Shown here in pieces: positions 6,643 through 12,120 of a DNA stretch of 12,120 nt (position 1 is its first letter; each line of letters opens with the position of its first letter). The stretch is taken from NCBI GenBank assembly GCA_008080615.1, contig VIKJ01000021.1:1-12120 (forward strand). The letters are read 5' to 3'. Position numbers and translations under genes: made by a program. A model generated the notes under the pieces. The model was not told the DNA's origin and did no database searches. It saw only the letters and a list, made by a program, of their open reading frames with translations. Source of the stretch: Chitinophagaceae bacterium. GTDB lineage: Bacteria; Bacteroidota; Bacteroidia; Chitinophagales; Chitinophagaceae.

Positions 6643-7310
6643 TGTCCAAAAAGCAAAAGCTCCCCATCAGAATTGTAATTGCCGATGACCACCAAATATT
6701 TAGGGAGGGTTTTAAACTTTTATTAAACAATCAGCCAGAACTATTATTGGTAGGCGAAGCAGACAATGGAAAATCATTGCTTAAGCTTATAGAAGAAACA
6801 CTTCCTGATATAGCATTTGTAGATATCAAAATGCCTGAAATGGATGGCATTGAAGCTTGTAAAATTATTAAAACCCAAATGTTCGAAACCAAGGTAATAG
6901 CATTAACCATGTTTAATGAAGATTACCTGATAATAGAAATGTTAGAAGCAGGTGCCTATGGTTATTTATTAAAAAATACCAATAGAGATGAATTGCTCAA
7001 CGCTGCTAAAGCAGTTCAGGAAGGCAAAAATTATTATTGCTCTAGCACTTCTAATAAATTAGTTAAACTAATTGCTACCAATCGTTTTCATCCGCACAGG
7101 CAGCTTAAGGCCAATAAATTATCTGTAAGGGAAACAGAGATTCTTAAAATGGTTTGTGAGCAAATGACCAATAAAGAAATAGGAGAGAAATTAGGTATCA
7201 GCAATAGAACGGTAGAGAGCTATCGAGAAACTTTGTTACAAAAAACAGCATCTAAAAATGCCATTGGATTGGTTGTTTACGCAATACGCAATGGCATTTT
7301 TAAAATTTGA
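6642..7310 (+). CDS. LuxR/NarL-family response regulator
   Basis: The 222-residue regulator is full length. The receiver domain (about 9-125) has the acidic pair Asp 15/16 in IVIADDHQIF, the phosphoacceptor Asp 61 in FVDIKMPEMDG, Thr 89 in ALTMF and Lys 111 in YLLKNTN. A linker leads to a LuxR-type helix-turn-helix (about 157-220): LSVRETEILKMVCEQMTNKE, then LGISNRTVESYRETLLQK, the DNA-recognition part, and KNAIGLVVYAIRNGI. Upon phosphorylation by the adjacent kinase it should bind DNA as a dimer and control transcription. Its ATG overlaps the kinase stop. Targets are unknown; the four-gene cluster itself is a reasonable first guess. It ends two bases from the stop of the convergent gene, with no terminator in between. 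Confidence 0.95.
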   Translation: MSKKQKLPIRIVIADDHQIFREGFKLLLNNQPELLLVGEADNGKSLLKLIEETLPDIAFVDIKMPEMDGIEACKIIKTQMFETKVIALTMFNEDYLIIEMLEAGAYGYLLKNTNRDELLNAAKAVQEGKNYYCSSTSNKLVKLIATNRFHPHRQLKANKLSVRETEILKMVCEQMTNKEIGEKLGISNRTVESYRETLLQKTASKNAIGLVVYAIRNGIFKI

Positions 7311-7312
7311 TC

Positions 7313-8107
7313 TTACCACTTTCCATCCCCATCCAGCAAATTGCCTATTCCGCCCAAAATGCTTCCTTCTTCTCTTCTATTGGTTGTTGCATATTGTAAA
7401 ATTCTTCCAGCCAACCTGCTTATAGGCAAAGTTTGAATCCAAACAATACCCGGGCCAGTTAATGAAGCAAAGAACAATCCCTCGCCTCCAAAAATGGTAT
7501 TTTTAATTCCACCTACAAATTGAATATCATAGTTCACATTAGAGGTGAATCCTACAATACAGCCAGTATCTACTTTCAAAACCTCACCAGGATGTAATTC
7601 TTTTTTTACTACATGCCCACAAGCATGTAAAAATGCCATCCCATCACCTTGTAGTTTTTCCATGATAAAACCTTCACCTCCAAATAATCCGGTGCCCAGT
7701 TTTCTTTGAAATTCAATGCCCACACTTACGCCTTTGGCGGCGCATAAGAAAGCATCTTTTTGACAAATCACTTTGTTGTTGAACAAGGATAAATCTAGTG
7801 GAATAATTTTACCAGGATAGGGTGAGGCAAAACTGACCCTTCTTTTTCCCTGATTAATATTGGTAAATGCAGTCATAAATAGGTTTTCACCTACCAATAC
7901 CCGCTTTCCTGCATTTAATAGTTTACTTAAGATGCTATTATTCTGTTGTTGGCTACCATCTCCAAACAAGGTTTCCATGGTAATGCCATCATCCATCATC
8001 ATAAAAGCGCCAGGCTCGGCAATAGCAGTTTCGTTGTAGTCTAATTCTACTTCTACATATTGCATTTCTTCACCAAAAATTTTAAAATCTATTTCGTGGT
8101 TTTGCAT
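7313..8107 (-). CDS. AIM24 / TIGR00266 family protein
   Basis: The 264-residue protein belongs to the TIGR00266 (AIM24, former DUF124) family of beta-rich proteins, recognised from its Gly-rich repeats. Near the start is AIAEPGAFMMMDDGITMET. In the middle are GTGLFGGEGFIMEKLQGDG and FLHACGHVV. Near the end are VDTGCIVGFTSNVNYDIQFV, FGGEGLFFASLTGPGIVWIQ and a Gly-rich tail. There is no signal peptide or membrane helix. The molecular role of bacterial members is not established; the mitochondrial relative Aim24 supports inner-membrane organisation in yeast. I set the start at the ATG at 8107. A longer frame from a TTG at 8152 adds 15 residues that look unlike the family start and would overlap the likely promoter. 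The gene stands alone, converging on the response regulator gene and separated from the efflux operon by a terminator. Confidence 0.88.
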   Translation of the reverse strand: MQNHEIDFKIFGEEMQYVEVELDYNETAIAEPGAFMMMDDGITMETLFGDGSQQQNNSILSKLLNAGKRVLVGENLFMTAFTNINQGKRRVSFASPYPGKIIPLDLSLFNNKVICQKDAFLCAAKGVSVGIEFQRKLGTGLFGGEGFIMEKLQGDGMAFLHACGHVVKKELHPGEVLKVDTGCIVGFTSNVNYDIQFVGGIKNTIFGGEGLFFASLTGPGIVWIQTLPISRLAGRILQYATTNRREEGSILGGIGNLLDGDGKW

Positions 8108-8121
8108 AATTGTATTTTTTT

Positions 8122-8152
8122 CAAATTTGATATTTAATTGACGTATAAACAA
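8122..8152 (-). promoter_or_regulatory. possible promoter of the AIM24-family gene
   Basis: Read on the - strand, TTG (8152-8150) is followed after 20 bases by CAAATTTG (8129-8122), one mismatch from the Bacteroidota -7 consensus TAnnTTTG. Transcription would start about ten bases before the ATG at 8107, a short leader. The spacing fits but the match is weak. Confidence 0.35.
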
Positions 8153-8204
8153 TCAATTTATTATGAATCGAATGTTTTCTTGTTTGAAAGGTAATTTTTG
8201 ATGT

Positions 8205-8239
8205 AAAAAAATACCCAGCTAAATTAAATAGCTGGGTAT
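8205..8239 (-). terminator. rho-independent terminator of the RND efflux operon
   Basis: ATACCCAGCTA (8211-8221) and TAGCTGGGTAT (8229-8239) form a perfect 11-bp stem with a seven-base loop. On the - strand the stem is followed by at least six U (the A run at 8205-8210 on the + strand). It lies just past the stop of the permease gene and ends that operon. Confidence 0.9.
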
Positions 8240-8261
8240 CAATTTAATCAAAAAACTGCTA

Positions 8262-10868
8262 TTATGCTTTTCCTGTTGTAGGCTTTAATTGACCCATCCA
8301 AACTTTTTTACCTTGTAGTTTTTTAACTCCAAATAATATTCCTACTAAGATAAAGAAGAACGGTCCTAGGAATCCTAACAATGCTACAAATTTAGTTCCA
8401 TAAAAACGTTCCATCGGTCTTCTCAATCTCTCAGAAATCACATACATACTAGGTACCATGATCAATGTTAAGAAGAAAGAGAAAATTAAACCAAATATGA
8501 TGGTCCAGCTCAATGGTCCCCAAAATACTACACTATCTCCACCAATAAAGATTTTTGGATCTAAGTGTTGAAACATAGAAACGAAATCTATATTAAATCC
8601 GATAGCGAGTGGCAGCAATCCTAAAATAGTAGCCAAGGCAGTTAATAGAACAGGTATAATTCTAATCTTACCTGCTTGAATAGCCGCTTCTCTGGTTTTA
8701 AACCCTCTGCCTCTTAGCTCATCGGTAAATTCAATTAATAGAATACCATTTTTAATTACGATACCTGCTAATCCTATTACACCCACACCTACCATGATGG
8801 TAGCCATACTCATTCCTGTAATTGCATATCCCATGAATACACCAATAATAGAGAAGAAGATTTCTGTAAGTACAATAAATGGTTTACTTAAACTATTAAA
8901 CTGCAATACTAAAATTAAGAAGATGATTAACAATGCCGAAACCATTGATACCCCAAGGAAAGACAATGTTTCTGCCTGTTGCTCACTTTCACCGGTTTGT
9001 TTAATGGTAATATCTGCAGGTAATTGTGTTTTAGATTTAAAGTCGTCAATGATTTTTTTAAGCGCTGCATTAATTACAGGCGTTAAAGATGGATCAGTAA
9101 CATTGCTTTGAATTTGAATGGTTCTTTTCAAGTTCTTTCTTTTTACACCACCTGTAGTGTTGGTGTAATCTACTTTTGCAACACTATTTACGGGTATCTG
9201 TTTAATTTGCCCAGAGTTGAAATCTCTGAAAACAATGCGCATATTCATCAGGTCACTGATATTGTTGCGTTTTAAATCTTGATACCTCAGTTGAATTTTA
9301 TATTCGTCTTCGCCATCTTTTAATTTACTTACCTCTTTACCAAATACAGCTGTTCTTAATTCCATGCCTATTTGTGCTGTACTTAATCCTTCGGCCAAAG
9401 CGCGTTCTCTATCTATATTAATGGTAATTTCTGGATTGGTTAAATCTATATCCATTACCATATTTTGTACACCTTCTACTCTGTTGGTATCTAAATGATT
9501 TTGTAAATCATACGCAGCTTTTGCAATTGATTCAAAATTATCACCAGCAATTTCAATATTTACTGGAGGATCTGTTGGAGGACCACCAGCTTCCTGCTCC
9601 ACTCCAATAGATGCGCCAGGTATACCCGTCATTGCTTTGCGGAATTCATCTAAATAAGGGGCACTACTTTTACCATGTCTTTTTTCGAATTCAACAAAAG
9701 ACACTTGTATTCTGCCTAAATTAGATTGCGTACTTCTGTTATTGTCTCTTGGATTATTGGCGCTTACTGCAACATTTGAAATTACACTTTCTACTATGCT
9801 ACCTTCTACTCCTGGTTTGTTGGCATCTCCCAAAATAGTATATACCCTATTTTCTAATACGCGTACAACCGAATCGGTTTTTTGTACACTGGTACCAATA
9901 GGCATTTTTAAATATACGTATGCAAAATTGGGATCTCCACTAGGGAAGAATGGTTTAGGGTTATTACGCGCAATTAATAGCGCCAATGAGATAGGGAATA
10001 GTAAAAACAATCCTACCATCAACCAACCTGGTCTATGACCTACTAAGATCCAACGCAATAGTTTTTCGTACTTATTCATGAAGCCAGGTAATAGTCTTTC
10101 CTGAAACAAGTGAATAATACTTCTCAATACATAGCGCTCTAAAATTACCAGTAGATCTATGAAAATTAAGAGGTTCCCAAATCCATGCCAGCCAGCTAAA
10201 TTAAATAAGATACCAAAGCCTATGAATGCCCAAAACCACCATTTTTTAAAGGAAGCATTTTTGGGTTCTTCAAATTCTCTGCCCTCTGGTTTCATAAAAC
10301 TTACCGCAAAAACAGGATTGATGATAAATGCAACAATTAATGATGCTGTTAATGTTAAAATGAGCATCACGGGTAAATAAATCATGAACTTACCAATCAA
10401 TCCCTTCCACAATAGTAGTGGGAAGAAAGGAGCCAATGTTGTTGCTGTACCAGCAAGCACCGGAATAAATACTTCTCCTGCTGCTTCCTTGGCCGATCGG
10501 GTAATTTTTATTTTACCGTTGTTAAATATTCTATGTGTGTTCTCAATTACTACAATGGCATCATCTACTATAATACCCAAGCCAAATAACAAGGCAAAGA
10601 GTACAATAAAGTTGAGTGTTACAGGTGAGCCAACAATAATATCGGCAACCGGTAAAAATAAGAAGGATACAAAAACCGATAAGGGTACACTTAATGCTAC
10701 AAAGAAGGCATTGGTTACACCCATAAAGAACATCAAAATCAACAATACCAAAATGAATCCAATAATGATGGTATTCACCAATTCATTAAAAGAGGTTTTG
10801 GTTTGTTTACTTTGATCTCCTGTGATTACTACTTTTACATCTTTAGGAATCTCCTGATTTTCTTGCAT
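8262..10868 (-). CDS. RND efflux permease, C-terminal fragment (after the break)
   Basis: This 868-residue frame holds most of an AcrB/HAE1-type RND inner-membrane proton antiporter. It begins late in the first porter domain (PKDVKVVITGDQSKQTKTSF), then enters TM2. The proton-relay pair DD is at 102-103 in GLGIIVDDAIVVIEN (TM4), and the matching Lys is at 706 in GLAGIVIKNGILLIEF (TM10), so the relay looks intact. The second porter/docking part spans about 305-630. Two additions to the usual 12-TM plan are visible: two extra hydrophobic segments (about 210-226 and 230-247) in the loop before TM7, and one after TM12 (about 826-848). The ATG at 10868 is merely the first one after the lesion, not the true start: in-frame coding sequence continues 16 codons further upstream (ENLINTADGIKKIVAE). 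The N-terminal part is the frame at 10835-11689. Confidence 0.9.
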   Translation of the reverse strand: MQENQEIPKDVKVVITGDQSKQTKTSFNELVNTIIIGFILVLLILMFFMGVTNAFFVALSVPLSVFVSFLFLPVADIIVGSPVTLNFIVLFALLFGLGIIVDDAIVVIENTHRIFNNGKIKITRSAKEAAGEVFIPVLAGTATTLAPFFPLLLWKGLIGKFMIYLPVMLILTLTASLIVAFIINPVFAVSFMKPEGREFEEPKNASFKKWWFWAFIGFGILFNLAGWHGFGNLLIFIDLLVILERYVLRSIIHLFQERLLPGFMNKYEKLLRWILVGHRPGWLMVGLFLLFPISLALLIARNNPKPFFPSGDPNFAYVYLKMPIGTSVQKTDSVVRVLENRVYTILGDANKPGVEGSIVESVISNVAVSANNPRDNNRSTQSNLGRIQVSFVEFEKRHGKSSAPYLDEFRKAMTGIPGASIGVEQEAGGPPTDPPVNIEIAGDNFESIAKAAYDLQNHLDTNRVEGVQNMVMDIDLTNPEITINIDRERALAEGLSTAQIGMELRTAVFGKEVSKLKDGEDEYKIQLRYQDLKRNNISDLMNMRIVFRDFNSGQIKQIPVNSVAKVDYTNTTGGVKRKNLKRTIQIQSNVTDPSLTPVINAALKKIIDDFKSKTQLPADITIKQTGESEQQAETLSFLGVSMVSALLIIFLILVLQFNSLSKPFIVLTEIFFSIIGVFMGYAITGMSMATIMVGVGVIGLAGIVIKNGILLIEFTDELRGRGFKTREAAIQAGKIRIIPVLLTALATILGLLPLAIGFNIDFVSMFQHLDPKIFIGGDSVVFWGPLSWTIIFGLIFSFFLTLIMVPSMYVISERLRRPMERFYGTKFVALLGFLGPFFFILVGILFGVKKLQGKKVWMGQLKPTTGKA

Positions 10869-11689
10869 CTCTGCAACAATCTTTTTAATTCCATCTGCTG
10901 TATTAATAAGGTTTTCTCGATATTTTGCATATCAAAAGCAGTGGTAAATTGACCCTTCACTTTGATATTGCGTTTCATAGTACCTACATCTACTAACCCA
11001 GCACTAATATCTTTATTTTCATAACTCACTGCATTCTCAATGTCGCGGAATGTAAGTTTTGCCGCTTCCATTTTAACAGGGTCTACATTAATTTGTATTT
11101 CTCTTTCAGGAGCACCTACAATTTCTGCACGGTTCACTTCTTTCATTTCTTCAAAGTGATCCTGCATTTTTTCTGCAATCTGTTTTAGTTTAATACCATC
11201 GTAGTTGCCGCTGATATTTACAAACATGATGGGCATTTCACTAAATGCAAACTCCTGTACATTGGGTTGAGAAGTAAGATCGTTTGGTAGGTCTTTTTGT
11301 GCTTTGTCTACCGCATCTTTTACTTTTTGCTTGGCAATCTCTGTTTTGATATCTGTATCAAATTCAATTACGATCAAACTAAAATCTTGTTGTGAAGTAG
11401 ATTGAATCTTCTTCACTTTAGCCCCACTAATGGCTTTCAGTTCCTTTTCAATTGGACGTGTAACCAAGTTCTCAATATCTTTTGGCGAATTTCCAAAATA
11501 CACGGTACTGATAGAAATGGTAGGTACTACAATATCTGGGAACTGTTCTCTAGGTAGGGTGTTAAACTTATTTAAGCCATACAGAGAAATTAAAATAGTA
11601 ATAATATATACAGCCGTTTTATTGTCCACTGCCCAACTGGTAGGCTTGAACTCTTTAAATTTTTTGGCTAGGCCTTCTATGAAATTCAT
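10835..11689 (-). CDS. RND efflux permease, N-terminal fragment (before the break)
   Basis: This frame encodes the true N-terminus of the permease. A cytoplasmic amphipathic start (MNFIEGLAKKFKEFKPTSWA) leads into TM1 (about 25-41, TAVYIITILISLYGLNKF). The family sequence LPREQFPDIVVPTISISTVY follows, with the FGNSPKDIENLVTRPIEKEL porter segment. The SGAKVKKIQSTSQQDFSLI segment and EFDTDIKTEIAKQKVKDAVD are also typical of AcrB/HAE1-type pumps, where this porter domain binds and moves the substrate. About 258 residues are genuine. The last 26, from KTLLIQQMEL to RRFLKM, are out-of-frame sequence after the lesion. Residues normally at about 260-300 in AcrB, lining part of the drug pocket, are missing from both fragments. 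The ATG at 11689 is 15 bases after the adaptor stop, so adaptor and permease form one operon. Confidence 0.9.
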   Translation of the reverse strand: MNFIEGLAKKFKEFKPTSWAVDNKTAVYIITILISLYGLNKFNTLPREQFPDIVVPTISISTVYFGNSPKDIENLVTRPIEKELKAISGAKVKKIQSTSQQDFSLIVIEFDTDIKTEIAKQKVKDAVDKAQKDLPNDLTSQPNVQEFAFSEMPIMFVNISGNYDGIKLKQIAEKMQDHFEEMKEVNRAEIVGAPEREIQINVDPVKMEAAKLTFRDIENAVSYENKDISAGLVDVGTMKRNIKVKGQFTTAFDMQNIEKTLLIQQMELKRLLQRCKKIRRFLKM

Positions 11690-11704
11690 ATGAATAAGTT
11701 GAAA

Positions 11705-12120
11705 TTATTTTGCAATTACAGTCAACAGTTGACCATCATAAATATTTTGATATCCATTGGTGATTAACTGTTCGTCTTTGTTTAATCCAGTTTTTACTTC
11801 TATTAGTTGACCATACATTTCACCCACCACAATATTTCTTTTGCGGGCAATTAATTTGTTGCCTTCTTTTACTGCTAAAAAAACATATTTTCCTTTCTCA
11901 TCTGTTTGAACTGTATTAACCGAAATAGCAATGGCATTTAGCGCTTCATAATCCTGAAACTTTAATTGTGCCAATTGATTAGGACGAACTGCGCCATCAT
12001 AAGGAATTTTAACTTCTGCATCAAAGCTTCTGTTATTAGCATTGATTGTACGGCTGGCTGTTGCCACGTTGCCCGAAATGGTTTTATTTAAATCAGGGAA
12101 ATTGATAATTACTTTAGATC
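11705..12120 (-). CDS. RND periplasmic adaptor (membrane fusion protein), C-terminal part (5' end outside the window)
   Basis: The frame stays open from the stop at 11705 to the right edge, so the gene begins outside the window; a GTG at 12067 is internal. The visible 138 residues are the end of an HlyD/AcrA-type adaptor. The beta-barrel strand NFPDLNKTISGNVATASRTI comes first, followed by FDAEVKIPYDGAVRPNQLAQ, the typical strand and turn of the family. The membrane-proximal domain comes next (TVQTDEKGKYVFLAVKEGNK, then VVGEMYGQLIEVKTGLNKDE), and the end is the usual QLITNGYQNIYDGQLLTVIA. Such lipoprotein or membrane-anchored adaptors join the inner-membrane pump to an outer-membrane TolC channel. 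The permease gene follows 15 bases downstream. Its substrate class cannot be read from this part; if the permease is truly broken, the adaptor may be orphaned. Confidence 0.9.
   Translation of the reverse strand, partial: SKVIINFPDLNKTISGNVATASRTINANNRSFDAEVKIPYDGAVRPNQLAQLKFQDYEALNAIAISVNTVQTDEKGKYVFLAVKEGNKLIARKRNIVVGEMYGQLIEVKTGLNKDEQLITNGYQNIYDGQLLTVIAK

Larger units (their letters stand above)
8262..11689 (-). pseudogene. RND efflux permease gene, disrupted near 10907-10922
   Basis: The two permease frames belong to one gene. Frame one reads FDMQNIE up to about 10916 and then turns into unrelated sequence ending at 10835. The other frame is closed upstream by a TGA at 10934-10932 and resumes family sequence with ENLINTADGIKK from 10916. 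The shift must lie between those stops. In AcrB, about 45 residues (strand, RDVA segment, AEFNGQPASG-like strand) separate the parts matching FDMQNI and ENLINTADGI. Here they are absent, so the lesion looks like a deletion of roughly 140 bases (3n+1) rather than a single-base slip. The conserved charges and the rest of the coding sequence look undamaged, so the event is recent or is an assembly error. I see no canonical slippery heptamer that would support programmed frameshifting. Confidence 0.75.

Noticed and set aside
8108..8152. Longer AIM24-family protein starting at TTG 8152
   Set aside because: The extra 15 residues (MFIRQLNIKFEKNTI) do not resemble the family start, use a rare start codon, and cover the likely promoter; the ATG at 8107 is preferable.
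10384..10815. 143-residue open frame on the + strand inside the permease gene
   Set aside because: It is antisense to strongly conserved RND sequence (TM2-TM5 including the DD pair), has low-complexity composition (Lys/Asn/Thr-rich) and no promoter or family resemblance.
10907..10922. Programmed -1 ribosomal frameshift in the permease gene
   Set aside because: The zero-frame codons GAG AAA ACC TTA do not form a canonical X XXY YYZ slippery site, and a frameshift would not restore the ~45 missing residues.

Overview
The window is a piece of chromosome from a Bacteroidota bacterium, most likely in or near the Chitinophagaceae. That placement is an inference. It rests on the A+T-rich sequence, A-rich leaders without clear Shine-Dalgarno sites, a good Bacteroidota-type promoter (TAnnTTTG) before pyrH, and family features of the RND pump, the adaptor and the NarL-type two-component genes. 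No tRNA, rRNA, CRISPR array, insertion sequence or phage gene was seen.

Left part, all on the + strand: the 3' end of rpsB (ribosomal protein S2) with an unusual Arg/Gly-rich tail, then tsf (EF-Ts) ending in a strong terminator, then pyrH (UMP kinase) behind its own promoter. These are followed by a TolC-family outer-membrane protein and a methionine-aminotransferase-like PLP enzyme. A 189-base gap then holds three consecutive hairpins, the last resembling a terminator.

Middle part, + strand: four closely packed genes. They encode a small uncharacterised protein with a CPPxCPP tail, a 7-TM membrane protein, a single-TM HisKA_3 histidine kinase and a LuxR-type response regulator. The last three overlap or nearly touch, and the membrane protein may be a separately encoded sensor. 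The regulator ends two bases from the end of a convergent AIM24/TIGR00266-family gene.

Right part, - strand: an efflux operon with the 3' part of a periplasmic adaptor gene followed by an RND permease gene and a strong terminator. The permease gene is broken. Its two open frames overlap out of phase, and comparison with AcrB-type proteins suggests about 45 residues of the porter domain are missing at the break as well as the frame being lost. It is therefore a pseudogene or an assembly artefact.

Most of the window is ordinary core and accessory content. I see no convincing new defence or mobile system. The points most worth a second look are the permease lesion, the three-hairpin intergenic region, the split sensor module and the S2 tail.
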